Shown here in pieces: positions 35,855-44,903 of a DNA stretch of 64,000 nt. Source of the DNA: Roseibium aestuarii (GTDB lineage Bacteria; Pseudomonadota; Alphaproteobacteria; Rhizobiales; Stappiaceae); the NCBI RefSeq assembly GCF_008477545.1, contig NZ_VORA01000002.1, positions 682,001 to 746,000 on the forward strand. Direction: 5' to 3'. Made by a program: the position numbers and the translations under genes. Each line of letters begins with the position of its first letter. Within the stretch, counting starts at the first letter, position 1. Below the pieces are notes generated by a model, which saw only the letters and a list, made by a program, of their open reading frames with translations, was not told the DNA's origin and did not search any database.

Positions 35855-36637
35855 TTACATGCCGAACTTGCGGAAGTCCGGCTTGCGCTTTTCCTTGAAG
35901 GCGATGCCGCCTTCCTTGCTCTCGTCCGTGTCGTAATAGAGGGACAGACCCAGCATCCCGAGCCCGGCAATGCCGCGCTGATGCTCCGTGTCCATGTTGA
36001 AGCTGCGCTTGGCGAGTGCGATGGCCGTCGGAGACTTTTCCATGATCTCCGCGCACCACTTCTCGACCTCGGCATCCAGCTGGTCATGGGGCACGACCGT
36101 ATTGGCCAGACCCATGTCGAGAGCTTCCTGGGCGGAATAGCGGCGGCAGAGATACCAGATCTCGCGCGCCTTCTTCTCACCGACCACACGGGCCAGGAAC
36201 GCGGTGCCGAAGCCCGGATCGACGGACCCGACCTTGGGCCCGACCTGACCGAAGACGGCCTTGTCGCCGGCAATTGTGAAGTCGCAGATTGTGGCCAGCA
36301 CGTTGCCGCCGCCGATGGCGAAGCCCTGAACACGGGCAATCACCGGCTTCGGAACGTCGCGAATGATCGAATGCAGGTCTTCCATCGGCAGGCCGATGGT
36401 GCCACGCCCGTCATACTGACCTTCATGGGCAGACTGGTCGCCCCCCGTGCAGAAGGCCTTGTCACCGGCACCCGTCAGAACGATCACGCCGACCGACTTG
36501 TCCCAACCCGCCTTGTTGAAGGCGTGAATGAGTTCCTCGCAGGTCTGACCGCGGAACGCATTGTACTTCTCGGGACGGTTGATGGTGATCCAGGCAGCGC
36601 CGTCCTTCACCTCATAGAGAATGTCTTCATAGGTCAT
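35855..36637 (-). CDS. badI: 2-ketocyclohexanecarboxyl-CoA hydrolase (ring-opening)
   Basis: 260 residues from ATG at 36637, after GAGGGAGCAGC. It matches BadI almost throughout: YEDILYEVKDGAAWITINRP, FCTGGDQSAHEGQYDGRGT, GYAIGGGNVLATICD-like VQGFAIGGGNVLATICD, and GSVDPGFGTAFLARVVGEKK, ending FKEKRKPDFRKFGM. This crotonase-superfamily enzyme adds water across the ring C-C bond to give pimeloyl-CoA. It is a diagnostic enzyme of the pathway. Confidence 0.94.
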   Translation of the reverse strand: MTYEDILYEVKDGAAWITINRPEKYNAFRGQTCEELIHAFNKAGWDKSVGVIVLTGAGDKAFCTGGDQSAHEGQYDGRGTIGLPMEDLHSIIRDVPKPVIARVQGFAIGGGNVLATICDFTIAGDKAVFGQVGPKVGSVDPGFGTAFLARVVGEKKAREIWYLCRRYSAQEALDMGLANTVVPHDQLDAEVEKWCAEIMEKSPTAIALAKRSFNMDTEHQRGIAGLGMLGLSLYYDTDESKEGGIAFKEKRKPDFRKFGM

Positions 36638-36650
36638 GGATGCTGCTCCC

Positions 36651-37418
36651 TCAGCCATGCATCGTCAGGCCGCCGGAAACCGACAGCACCTGTCCGGTGA
36701 TGAAACCGGCGTCGTCACTTGCGAAGAAGGCGATCGCGCCCGGCAGATCGCCCGGCTGGCCCAGACGCCCCATCGGCACCGCCCGGGTGAAGGCCGTGCG
36801 CAGCTTTTCCTTGTCGCCGGCGGCTTCCATGAAGGCGTCGAGCATGGCCGTCTCGGTCACGCCAGGGCAGACAACGTTCACGGAAATGCCGTGACGGGCA
36901 TGCTCGCGGGCAATGGTCTTGGAAAAGGCGATGACGCCGGCCTTGCACGCGGCATAGACGCTTTCACCGGAGGACCCGCCCCGCGCCGCGTCGGACGCCA
37001 GAGACACGATCCGGCCAGCCTTGCGCTCGGCCATTCCGGCGAGAACCGGCTTGGTGATGTTGAGAACACCGTGCAGGTTGATGTCGATGATCTTCGACCA
37101 GAAGTCGCGGCCGCTCTTGAGGAAGGGCGTGAAGACATCCCAGCCCACGCCGTTGACCAGCACGTCGATCGCGCCGAGTTCAGCCTCGATCCGGACCACG
37201 GCCGCAGCCGTCGCTTCTGCATCGGTCAGGTCGACAGCGACCGCAAGTCCCTGTCCGCCGACGGCTTCGAGCTCTGCGACCACACGGGCAGCAGCAGCCT
37301 CGTTCAGGTCGACGACAGCCACGCGAGCCCCTTCCTCCGCAAAGCGCAGGCAGGTCGCGGCGCCGATTCCTCCACCACCGCCGGTTACGACAACAGTTTT
37401 ACCTTTAAGCCCTCTCAC
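36651..37418 (-). CDS. badH: 2-hydroxycyclohexanecarboxyl-CoA dehydrogenase (SDR)
   Basis: 255 residues from GTG at 37418, which has GGAGGAA 4-5 nt upstream; ATG at 37433 lacks a site. Classical SDR: TGGGGGIG cofactor loop, NGVGWD, catalytic Ser in SLASDAARGGSSGESVYAACKAG with YxxxK, and C-terminal FITGQVLSVSGGLTMHG as in BadH. It oxidises the 2-hydroxy to the 2-keto intermediate with NAD+. First gene of the badH-badI-aliB-aliA operon. Confidence 0.92.
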   Translation of the reverse strand: MRGLKGKTVVVTGGGGGIGAATCLRFAEEGARVAVVDLNEAAAARVVAELEAVGGQGLAVAVDLTDAEATAAAVVRIEAELGAIDVLVNGVGWDVFTPFLKSGRDFWSKIIDINLHGVLNITKPVLAGMAERKAGRIVSLASDAARGGSSGESVYAACKAGVIAFSKTIAREHARHGISVNVVCPGVTETAMLDAFMEAAGDKEKLRTAFTRAVPMGRLGQPGDLPGAIAFFASDDAGFITGQVLSVSGGLTMHG

Positions 37419-37548
37419 GAGTTCCTCCTCCATATACTAGAACTCGGCAGCGGGTCCGATCTTATACCCTATATCACTGGGATAAAATCATTTTCTTGCC
37501 GCAAGCCTGTCCCGTTCGGGTTCTGATCCGAAATATCGGGATCCCAAT

Positions 37549-37570
37549 TTTATGTCAAGTAGTTTACATT
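37549..37570. promoter_or_regulatory. MarR/BadR-type operator, site A
   Basis: Inverted repeat ATGTCAA-N4-TTTACAT within the badH / marR intergenic region. It agrees at 18 of 22 positions with the site at 39472-39493 and resembles the site at 39319-39340. Likely bound by the adjacent MarR protein. Confidence 0.65.
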
Positions 37571-37622
37571 TATTCTGACACAGAGGCGGTCGAGTTGACT
37601 TGTCCCGCATTTGCAAGGATGA

Positions 37623-38138
37623 ATGATTCCCATGAGCGAAAATGAGCAGATCCTGAAGCAAACCGAGGTCGATGACCTGGCCAACCGCCTGTTTTTCCGG
37701 CTGTATCAGTCGGCGAATCTCATGCACAAATGCGGCACGAAGGCGCTGGAGGACATGCACATCACCACCCAGCAATGGGCCGTGATCGGTGCACTGGCCC
37801 GCAAGGGATCGGAGGCAGGCATCGCCGTGGGCGAGCTGACCCGCTTCCTGATGGTCAGCCGCCAGAACCTCACCGGCGTCCTCGCGCGCCTGGAGCGCGA
37901 CGGGCTCATCGAACGCACCGTCTCGCCCCATGACAGCCGCAGCCGGCTCATCCGTCTGACGAGCCACGGCCGCGGCCTCTGGCGCACGGACATGAGCACC
38001 CGGATCTCAGGCTTCTACGAGGCAGCCCTCATGGGCTTCTCCACCACCGACAAGATCCACCTGATCCATTATCTGGACAAGGTTCTCACGAACATGCGCC
38101 AGCTCGATGTCGATCAGTTAGAGCCGGCCGACCTATAG
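37623..38138 (+). CDS. badR: MarR-family regulator, BadR-like
   Basis: 171 residues from ATG at 37623 (a second ATG at 37632 is possible; AAGGA lies at 37615-37619). Winged-helix MarR features: TTQQWAVIGALARKG, GELTRFLMVSRQNLTGVLARLERDGLIERTVSPHDSRSRLIRLT. The divergent position to badH mirrors BadR control of alicyclic-acid genes in Rhodopseudomonas. Its stop codon abuts that of the convergent dehydrogenase (CTATAG at 38133-38138), leaving no room for a terminator. Confidence 0.82.
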   Translation: MIPMSENEQILKQTEVDDLANRLFFRLYQSANLMHKCGTKALEDMHITTQQWAVIGALARKGSEAGIAVGELTRFLMVSRQNLTGVLARLERDGLIERTVSPHDSRSRLIRLTSHGRGLWRTDMSTRISGFYEAALMGFSTTDKIHLIHYLDKVLTNMRQLDVDQLEPADL

Positions 38139-39296
38139 GCCGGCCCGCTCCCGCGCCTCGGACGCCATGGCCCGGGCGATGATTCCCTGCTGGATCTGGG
38201 TCGTCCCCTCGTAGATGCGGAAGAGCCGCGCATCCCGGAAGAGCTGTTCGGCGCGGTATTCGCGGATGTAGCCCGCGCCACCGTGCACCTGCACGTTCCG
38301 GTCCGCCACACGCCCCACCATTTCGGAGGCAAACATCTTGGCACAGGATGCCAGAACGCTGACATCTTCACCCGCATCCCGACGCCGGGCCGCATCCTCG
38401 ACCATCGCCCGCGCCGCATAGGCCTCGGCACGGCTGTCGGCGAACATCACCTGAAGCATCTGGAAGTCAGCGATCGACTTGCCGAACTGGGTCCGCGTGA
38501 CGGCATGGTCCATCATGTCGTCGATGATCCGCTCGGCCAGGCCAACGCAGGCCGCCGCAATATGCAGACGCCCCTTGTCGAGCACCTTCATCGCGGTCTT
38601 GAACCCCATGCCCTCGACACCGCCGATCAGCGCGGACGCCGGCACCCGGCAATTCTCGAAGATCACATCGCACACATGGGCACCCTGCTGGCCCATCTTC
38701 TTCTCGGGCTTGCCCGTCGACAGACCCGGCATCCCTGCCTCGACCGCAAAGGCGGACACGCCGCGCGCACCCTTCTGCGTGGCATCCGTGCGCGCCATGA
38801 CCGTGAAAAGACCCGCCAGTGGCGCGTTGGTGATGAAGCGCTTCGTGCCGTTCAGCACGTAGAACGCACCGTCCCGCACTGCACTGGTCCGCACCGACCC
38901 CGCATCGGACCCCACATCCGGTTCCGTCAGGGCGAAGGAGCCGATCAGCTCCCCGCTGGCAATTCGCGGCAGATAGGCAGCCTTCTGCTCAGGCGTGCCA
39001 TCAATCACGATGCCCTGAGAGCCGATCCCCACATTGGTTGCAAAGATCGATCGGAATGCCGGCGCCGCCCGCCCGATCTCGAAGATCAGCGCCGCCTTGT
39101 CGGCCATCCCCAGGCCCAGACCGCCAAACTCCTCGGGAATGGACAGGCCGAACAGGCCCAGATCCCGCATTTCCTGAATGATATCAGAGGGAATCGCATC
39201 CTGTTCGGCCACCTCGGCCTCGGCCGGAATCAGCCGGTCATCCACAAAACGGCGAATGGTTGCCACCAGTTGAGCGCGCGTCTCAAGGTCGAGCAA
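38133..39296 (-). CDS. acyl-CoA dehydrogenase
   Basis: 387 residues from TTG at 39296, with GGGAGGAG 4 nt upstream; an ATG at 39314 is in frame but has no site. Motifs: LFGLSIPEEFGGLGLGMADK, IGSFALTEPDVGSDA, FITNAPLAGLF, and the catalytic Glu in FRIYEGTTQIQQGIIAR. Unlike AliB in this cluster it keeps the normal Glu. It carries its own copy of the MarR-type operator. It may act on pimeloyl-CoA or on a side intermediate; the exact substrate is unknown. Confidence 0.86.
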   Translation of the reverse strand: MLDLETRAQLVATIRRFVDDRLIPAEAEVAEQDAIPSDIIQEMRDLGLFGLSIPEEFGGLGLGMADKAALIFEIGRAAPAFRSIFATNVGIGSQGIVIDGTPEQKAAYLPRIASGELIGSFALTEPDVGSDAGSVRTSAVRDGAFYVLNGTKRFITNAPLAGLFTVMARTDATQKGARGVSAFAVEAGMPGLSTGKPEKKMGQQGAHVCDVIFENCRVPASALIGGVEGMGFKTAMKVLDKGRLHIAAACVGLAERIIDDMMDHAVTRTQFGKSIADFQMLQVMFADSRAEAYAARAMVEDAARRRDAGEDVSVLASCAKMFASEMVGRVADRNVQVHGGAGYIREYRAEQLFRDARLFRIYEGTTQIQQGIIARAMASEARERAGL

Positions 39297-39318
39297 GTCG
39301 CTCCTCCCACACATGATT

Positions 39319-39340
39319 AATTACAATATATTGTCATATA
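39319..39340. promoter_or_regulatory. MarR/BadR-type operator, site C
   Basis: Contains the perfect palindrome ACAATATATTGT within TGACAATATATTGTAA on the minus strand, 23 bp upstream of the dehydrogenase start. It aligns with 17 of 25 positions of the site at 39472. Confidence 0.6.
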
Positions 39341-39471
39341 TAGCCGACTTTCGCTTGGCAAGAGAACCCACCAGAACCCGACAAAAGGGCGACTCATAAT
39401 GCTGTAAAAGCAACATAAACGGCGCAATCGACCAATCCTCGCTGCACCGCAAGATGGAAGCTCTCTTGCTT

Positions 39472-39493
39472 TTTATGACAAGCTATTTACATT
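39472..39493. promoter_or_regulatory. MarR/BadR-type operator, site B
   Basis: Contains ATGACAA-N4-TTTACAT about 20 bp upstream of the oxidoreductase start codon, next to its ribosome binding site. Close copy of the site at 37549-37570. Confidence 0.65.
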
Positions 39494-39512
39494 CAAAGCA
39501 GGAGGACTGGGA

Positions 39513-40556
39513 ATGAAGGCGTTCACTCTGCATCAGCGGGGACCTGATGGTTGCCGGATCGGCGAAGCGCCCGTGCCACGGCGGCGGGGCGGCAACGTGC
39601 TCGTGCGCATGCTCGCGGCCTCCCTGAACCGGGTCGATCTCTACATGCGCGACAATGGCGCAGGCATCACTCACGACCTGCCGCTGATCATGGGTGTGGA
39701 TGGCGTCGGTGAAATCGTCGAGGCGCCGGAAGGCTCATCCCTGACGCCGGGAACCCGCGTCCTTCTCTATCCTTACGAATTCTGCGGGCGCTGCCCCCAT
39801 TGCACGGCCGGTGATCAGCCGCTCTGCCTGACAGCACGAATTCCCGGCGAGCACCGGGATGGCACACTCGCGGAATTCATCGCCCTGCCGGAACCCTCCG
39901 TCGTGCCAATCTCGCCACAGACGGACCCGCTCGCCGCAGCCGCTCTCGGCGTGGCCTATCTGACAGCCTGGCGCATGGTCTTCGGCAAGGTCCCCGTGAA
40001 ACCCGGACAGACCGTTCTCGTCCAGGGCGCGGGCGGTGGCGTCGCCTTTGCGGCAGGCCAGCTGGCCCGCATGGCCGGTGCCCGGGTCATCGCCTCCACC
40101 ACCGGGACAGACAAGATTGCCCGCTGTGCAGACGAAGGCTTCGAGGTCGTGGACTACGCCCGCGACCCCCTGAACCAGATCCTCTCCCTGACCGGTGGCC
40201 ATGGCGCCGACCTCGTCATCGACAACGTGGGAGAGGCCACCTGGAAGACCTCCCTGCGCGCGGCGCGCCGTGGTGGCGCCATCGTCACCTGCGGCGCGAC
40301 CACCGGCGCTCACCCGTCCGCCGATCTTCAGCGCCTCTTCGTGCGCCAGCTTTCCCTGCATGGCTCGACCATGGGAAGCCTGGCCGAATTCCGCACCCTG
40401 ATTTCCTGCTTCGAACGGAAGGCCTTCACGGTGCCCGTCGACAGCGTCTTCGACCTTGACCACACCCGCGATGCCCTTGCCCGCCTCGACCATCCCGAGC
40501 GCTTCGGCAAGGTCGTGATCCGCATCGCGGCCCCCAATGCATCCGGAGCCCTGTGA
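39513..40556 (+). CDS. zinc-type MDR alcohol dehydrogenase / quinone oxidoreductase-like protein
   Basis: 347 residues from ATG at 39513, after AGGAGG. GroES-like N-terminal domain with VDGVGEIVEAPEG and the four-Cys structural zinc loop CGRCPHCTAGDQPLC; Rossmann domain with VQGAGGGVAFAAGQLARMAGA. It is an NAD(P)-dependent medium-chain reductase. In this operon it may reduce or oxidise a cyclic or enoyl-CoA side product. It overlaps badK by TGATG. Confidence 0.85.
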   Translation: MKAFTLHQRGPDGCRIGEAPVPRRRGGNVLVRMLAASLNRVDLYMRDNGAGITHDLPLIMGVDGVGEIVEAPEGSSLTPGTRVLLYPYEFCGRCPHCTAGDQPLCLTARIPGEHRDGTLAEFIALPEPSVVPISPQTDPLAAAALGVAYLTAWRMVFGKVPVKPGQTVLVQGAGGGVAFAAGQLARMAGARVIASTTGTDKIARCADEGFEVVDYARDPLNQILSLTGGHGADLVIDNVGEATWKTSLRAARRGGAIVTCGATTGAHPSADLQRLFVRQLSLHGSTMGSLAEFRTLISCFERKAFTVPVDSVFDLDHTRDALARLDHPERFGKVVIRIAAPNASGAL

Positions 40557-41341
40557 TGAACGCCCCTTCCCGGACCACCATTCTTCTGGAAACCCATGGT
40601 CCCGTCGCGCTCGTGCGCCTCAACCGGCCCGAAGCGCTCAACGCGCTCAATCACCAGATCACGTCGGAACTCTCCGCCGCCCTCGACACGCTGGAACGGG
40701 ACGACCAGATCCATGTCATCGTGCTGACCGGCGACGAGCGGGCCTTCGCCGCCGGCGCCGACGTGAAGGAGATTCGGACCAAGACCTCGCCGGAGGTCTA
40801 TGAGGAGGACTTCGTCACCGCCACGTGGGAACGGGCCGCCTCCTGCCGCAAGCCCCTCATCGCCGCCGTTGCCGGCCATGCGCTTGGCGGCGGCTGCGAG
40901 CTGGCCCTGATGTGCGACATCATCGTGGCGGCCGACAACGCCCGCTTCGCCCTGCCCGAGACCCGCATCGGCATCATTCCGGGTGCCGGCGGCACCCAGC
41001 GCCTGACGCGGATCGTCGGCAAGGCCGTCGCCATGGACATGATCCTGACCGGCCGGCCGATGAAGGCTGACGAAGCGCTTGCGCGCGGCCTCGTCAGCCG
41101 CGTCTCCCCGCTTGCCACCTACCTGGAGGACGCCATGGCGCTCGCCCGGCAGATCGCGGAGGCCTCCAGGCCGATCCTGCGCCTGGCCAAGGAAGCCGTG
41201 AACCAGTCCCAGGAGAACCATCTCGCCGCCGGCATCCATCTGGAACGCCGCCTCCTCTACGCGACCTTCGCCACCGAAGACCGCATGGAGGGCATGACCG
41301 CCTTCGCGGAAAAGCGGCCGCCGGTCTTCCGGCACCGCTGA
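40556..41341 (+). CDS. badK: cyclohex-1-ene-1-carboxyl-CoA hydratase (enoyl-CoA hydratase)
   Basis: 261 residues from ATG at 40556. Both catalytic glutamates are present: GHALGGGCELALMCD and LPETRIGIIPGAGGTQRL. RAFAAGADVKEI forms the oxyanion loop. It would hydrate cyclohex-1-enecarboxyl-CoA to the 2-hydroxy compound, completing the AliA-AliB-BadK-BadH-BadI series in this cluster. The fold alone fits any short-chain enoyl-CoA hydratase; the specific name rests on context. Confidence 0.8.
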   Translation: MNAPSRTTILLETHGPVALVRLNRPEALNALNHQITSELSAALDTLERDDQIHVIVLTGDERAFAAGADVKEIRTKTSPEVYEEDFVTATWERAASCRKPLIAAVAGHALGGGCELALMCDIIVAADNARFALPETRIGIIPGAGGTQRLTRIVGKAVAMDMILTGRPMKADEALARGLVSRVSPLATYLEDAMALARQIAEASRPILRLAKEAVNQSQENHLAAGIHLERRLLYATFATEDRMEGMTAFAEKRPPVFRHR

Positions 41342-41502
41342 TCCCGTTCCTGTCCGGAGCGGCTGCCCACCCGGCCGCATCCGGACCAACAAGAAGAAGA
41401 CCCACGACCCGCAACAAGAACAAGCATGGGTCGGCACCGCCTTTACCGTCATCGCATCACGCGAGCCTCAGGCCGCGCTCACATCAGTCATTGGGAGGAA
41501 CC

Positions 41503-42585
41503 ATGAAGTCCAGAACCACTCTCCGCAGGATCTGCCTCGGCCTGGCCACCGCAGCCACCGTCACCACCAGCCTGGCGACCGGCGTGCTTGCCCCGACCGC
41601 GAGCGCCAGCGCCGCCGAAGTCGAAGGCCCCAAGGTCAAGTGGCTCGTCTCGCTCTGGGGCGCACGCCGCGGCTTCACCGAGGGCGTCGAAGGCCTGAAG
41701 GAATATCTTGCAGCCAAGACCGACGGCAATTTCGAGCTCGACCTGCAATATGGCGGCGTGCTCTCCGACCCGAAGGAGAACATCGACGGCCTGCAGCTGG
41801 GCGCCTTCGAGGCGGCCACCGTCTGCCCCTTCTATCACCCGGACAAGACCCCGGCCTCCATGGGTCTGAGCCAGGCCTTCCTGCCGCTGCCCACCCTTGA
41901 GACCCAGTACAAGGTCTATGAGAAATATCTCCAGCACCCGGCGGTTGCCGCCGAATGGGCGCGGTGGAATGCTGTCCCGATCATGTCGGCGCTCATGCCG
42001 AACTACGAGATCATGGGCAAGGGCGAAGCCCCGATGAACCTGGCCGGCTGGGATGGATACCGTCTCAACGCCTCCGGCGGTCATGCTGCCCTGATGGAAG
42101 CGCTTGGCGCCGTCCCCGCAACCCTGCCCGCGCCGGACCTCTACAACGCCCTGGAACGCGGCGTGATCGAAGGGGTGGTCTATCCCTACACCTACGCCTT
42201 CGTGGCCTATCGCTTCCACGAGATCTCCACCTGGGTGACCGACGGCTGGAACCTCGGCACCGTCCAGTGCACGGTTGCGGCCAACACCGACGCCTACAAC
42301 GCCCTTCCGGACCAGTACAAGACCCTGCTCCAGGAAGCTGTCGGCCCCGCCTATGACCATCAGATCAAGGCCTATGCCGAAATCGACCAGGCCAACGAGA
42401 AGGAATTCGACGCCAAGGGTCTGAAGCGCATTCCGCTGACCGACGACGTGCGCGATGCCCTGCAGGCCGCCGTCAAGCCGAGCTGGCAGAAGTGGATCGA
42501 TGACGTGACCGCCAAGGGCATCCCCGGGCAGGAACTCTTCGACCTCATCCTGACCGAAGCGAGCGAAGCCCAGTCCAAGCCGTAA
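41503..42585 (+). CDS. TRAP transporter substrate-binding protein, DctP family
   Basis: 360 residues from ATG at 41503, after GGGAGGAACC. The N-terminal signal has a basic RTTLRR start and a hydrophobic core ending SASAAEV. The mature part (VKWLVSLWGARRGFTEGVEGL, QLGAFEAATVCPFY, GAPDLYNALERGVIEGV-like) is DctP-type. It is followed by a perfect 12-bp hairpin before dctQ. The likely ligand is an alicyclic or aromatic carboxylate, from context. Confidence 0.87.
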   Translation: MKSRTTLRRICLGLATAATVTTSLATGVLAPTASASAAEVEGPKVKWLVSLWGARRGFTEGVEGLKEYLAAKTDGNFELDLQYGGVLSDPKENIDGLQLGAFEAATVCPFYHPDKTPASMGLSQAFLPLPTLETQYKVYEKYLQHPAVAAEWARWNAVPIMSALMPNYEIMGKGEAPMNLAGWDGYRLNASGGHAALMEALGAVPATLPAPDLYNALERGVIEGVVYPYTYAFVAYRFHEISTWVTDGWNLGTVQCTVAANTDAYNALPDQYKTLLQEAVGPAYDHQIKAYAEIDQANEKEFDAKGLKRIPLTDDVRDALQAAVKPSWQKWIDDVTAKGIPGQELFDLILTEASEAQSKP

Positions 42586-42600
42586 CGCGGCTGCGGCGAA

Positions 42601-42628
42601 GGATCCGGCGGACCATTCCGCCGGATCC
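42601..42628 (+). promoter_or_regulatory. intercistronic hairpin between dctP and dctQ
   Basis: GGATCCGGCGGA pairs perfectly with TCCGCCGGATCC, 12 bp with a CCAT loop, 16 nt after the binding-protein stop. No T-run. It probably protects the upstream mRNA from 3' decay or dampens read-through. Confidence 0.6.
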
Positions 42629-42649
42629 CGACCGGGAGAAGGTCCGCCC

Positions 42650-43189
42650 ATGAAATCCCTGATTACCCGCCTCGATCACTGGCTCCGCCATGTGGAGAGA
42701 CTGGCCGCCACCCTGTCCGGCGGCCTCATTGCCATTCTCATGCTGCTCGTCTGCGCCGAAGTGGCCGGGCGCGGCCTGTTCCACATGCCGCTGAAAGGCT
42801 CCATCGACATCATCGAACAGGTGATGGTCGTGCTCGTCACGCTCGGCATCGCCTATGGCCAGAGCCGCTTCGGCAACGTGCGCATGACCCTTTTCAGTGA
42901 CCGCTACCGCGGCCGCATGAAGTGGCTCAACGAGACGCTCTCGCTTCTGGCCGCCTTTGTGGTGGTCTGCCTTCTGGCCAAGGGCAGCTGGCTGAACCTG
43001 AGCCGCGCCTGGAGCAACGGGGGCGACACACCGGAAATCGGCATTCCCCTGTGGCCCGGCATTGCCGTGGTGACCGCAGCCCTTGTCCTGCTTGGCCTGC
43101 GCCTGCTGCTGCAGCTGACCGAAGCCCTGCGCCTTGTCGCACACCCCAAGGACACCTCGCCGATCTTCGGCACAACGCCCTCGCAATAG
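42650..43189 (+). CDS. TRAP transporter small permease, DctQ family
   Basis: 179 residues, four predicted helices. AEVAGRGLFHMPLKGSIDIIEQVMVVLVTLGIAYGQSRFGNVRMTLF-type DctQ layout is visible in the middle third. The ATG follows CGGGAGAAGGTCCGCCC. Partner of the adjacent DctP and DctM. Confidence 0.88.
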   Translation: MKSLITRLDHWLRHVERLAATLSGGLIAILMLLVCAEVAGRGLFHMPLKGSIDIIEQVMVVLVTLGIAYGQSRFGNVRMTLFSDRYRGRMKWLNETLSLLAAFVVVCLLAKGSWLNLSRAWSNGGDTPEIGIPLWPGIAVVTAALVLLGLRLLLQLTEALRLVAHPKDTSPIFGTTPSQ

Positions 43190-43196
43190 GCCTCCC

Positions 43197-44495
43197 ATGG
43201 ATCCCATCACACTCGGATATCTCGGCATCGGCAGCCTCACCCTGCTGGTGGTCATGGGCGTGCCCGTGGCCTATGCCTCCGCTCTCACCGGGATCGTCGG
43301 CATGATGATCCTGCGCAATCCCACCGTGGCGACCGGCCTGGCCGGCATCATTCCCTATGCCAACTCCGGCAGTTATGCGCTGAGCGTCCTTCCGCTCTTC
43401 ATTGCCATCGGTTTCCTCGCCATGCATGCGGGCATCACGACCTCGGCCTATGAAGCGGCGCGAAAATGGGTCGGACGCGCGCCGGGCGGACTGGCCACGG
43501 CCACCATCTTCGCCTCCGCAGGCTTTGCGGCGGTGTCCGGCGCCAGCACGGCCTCGACCGCCGTCTTCACCCAGCTTGCCCTGCCGGAAATGGAAAAGCG
43601 TGGTTATGACCGGCGGCTCGCCGCCGGGGTGGTTGCCGTCGGCGGCACGCTGGCCGCCCTCATCCCGCCTTCTGCCCTGCTCGTCATCTACGGCATCATC
43701 GTGGAACAGTCGGTCGCCAAGCTTCTGCTTGCCGGTCTGGTGCCCGGCCTGCTCTCCATGGCGGTCTACCTCGTCGTCATCACCATCGTGGTGAAGCTGA
43801 AGCCGGACCTCGCACCGCTGGAACCCAGCACCACCTTCATGGAAAAGCTGCGCGCCCTGCCTCAAGTCAGCGGCGTCTTCGCGGTGGTCGGCGTGATCCT
43901 CGGCGGCATCTATCTCGGCTGGATGACCCCGACAGAATCCGCCGGCGTCGCCATGGCCATCATCTTTGCCATGGCCATGGTGAAGCGCATGCGCCTGCGC
44001 GACCTGCGCAAGGGCCTGCTCGACACCGTCCAGACCACGGTGATGATCTTCATGGTCATCTGGGGCGTGCTGATCTTCGTCCGCTTCCTGGCCTTCACCG
44101 GTCTGCCCGGCGCTGTGACCGACATGGTTGTGGGGCTGGACGTGCCGCGCTGGATGATCCTGCTCGGGATCATCGGCCTCTACCTGCTGATGGGCATGAT
44201 CCTCGACGGGCTTGGCATGATGATGCTGACCCTGCCGGTGGTGTTCCCGGCCATCGTCGGTCTCGGATACGACCCGATCTGGTTCGGCATCCTGCTGGTG
44301 AAGCTCATCGAGATCGGCGTGATCACCCCGCCTGTCGGGCTGAACTGTTACGTGGTCAACGGCATCCGGCCGGACATCTCCCTGCAGAGCGTTTTCAGCG
44401 GCGTGGCGCCCTTCCTCGTCGGGGAAGTGGTGATCGTCGCCCTCATCGTGCTCTTCCCGGACCTGATCCTGTTCCTGCCCAACGTCATGAACTGA
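43197..44495 (+). CDS. TRAP transporter large permease, DctM family
   Basis: 432 residues from ATG at 43197. Polytopic, with FAAVSGASTASTAVFTQLALP, GGTLAALIPPSALLVIYGI and GVITPPVGLNCYVVNGI, the DctM signatures. It ends the importer operon and is followed directly by a strong terminator-like hairpin. Confidence 0.92.
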   Translation: MDPITLGYLGIGSLTLLVVMGVPVAYASALTGIVGMMILRNPTVATGLAGIIPYANSGSYALSVLPLFIAIGFLAMHAGITTSAYEAARKWVGRAPGGLATATIFASAGFAAVSGASTASTAVFTQLALPEMEKRGYDRRLAAGVVAVGGTLAALIPPSALLVIYGIIVEQSVAKLLLAGLVPGLLSMAVYLVVITIVVKLKPDLAPLEPSTTFMEKLRALPQVSGVFAVVGVILGGIYLGWMTPTESAGVAMAIIFAMAMVKRMRLRDLRKGLLDTVQTTVMIFMVIWGVLIFVRFLAFTGLPGAVTDMVVGLDVPRWMILLGIIGLYLLMGMILDGLGMMMLTLPVVFPAIVGLGYDPIWFGILLVKLIEIGVITPPVGLNCYVVNGIRPDISLQSVFSGVAPFLVGEVVIVALIVLFPDLILFLPNVMN

Positions 44496-44513
44496 TCCTC
44501 TCCACAATAGTGA

Positions 44514-44536
44514 GCCCGGGCGCCTCGCGCCCGGGC
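44514..44536 (+). terminator. hairpin terminator after the TRAP operon
   Basis: GCCCGGGCGC pairs perfectly with GCGCCCGGGC, 10 bp with a CTC loop, 18 nt past the dctM stop codon. Confidence 0.65.
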
Positions 44537-44903
44537 CCGCCTTGGCCCCAGATGACCCGGCCCCTTGCGCGCCGCGCTGATCAGCGCAGGCACATTGCGC
44601 ATCAGCGCCCTCCCCCTCCCCCCTCCACGACGCCCCCAGCCGACGCTCCTCCCGGCACACATCCCGTCAAATGTCGGTTTGTCGGGCCATGCGCCCGTGT
44701 GCCTGTCGACGGACAATCGCCTGGGCCCTATCTCTGCACAGGATCGTGAGACACTTTTTCGTTCCGGCCCGGCCCACACCGACGGGAAAATTGTGCAGAG
44801 CCCACAGGCCCGAAAGTCACCGCAAACCCCACAAGCGCCCTGAACGGCGAAAAGCCGGCGATGGCGTTTCGCCCCGCAAGCCGATGCCCAACCAGAGGGT
44901 TTG

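Noticed and set aside
34633..36339. Long frame of aliB extending through badI, as a possible fusion
   Set aside because: The added part is antisense-like Arg/Ser-rich sequence; badI and aliB each have their own ribosome site and full length.
42927..44660. 577-residue minus-strand open frame over dctQ-dctM
   Set aside because: His/Asp/Gln-rich composition typical of the antisense of membrane-protein genes.
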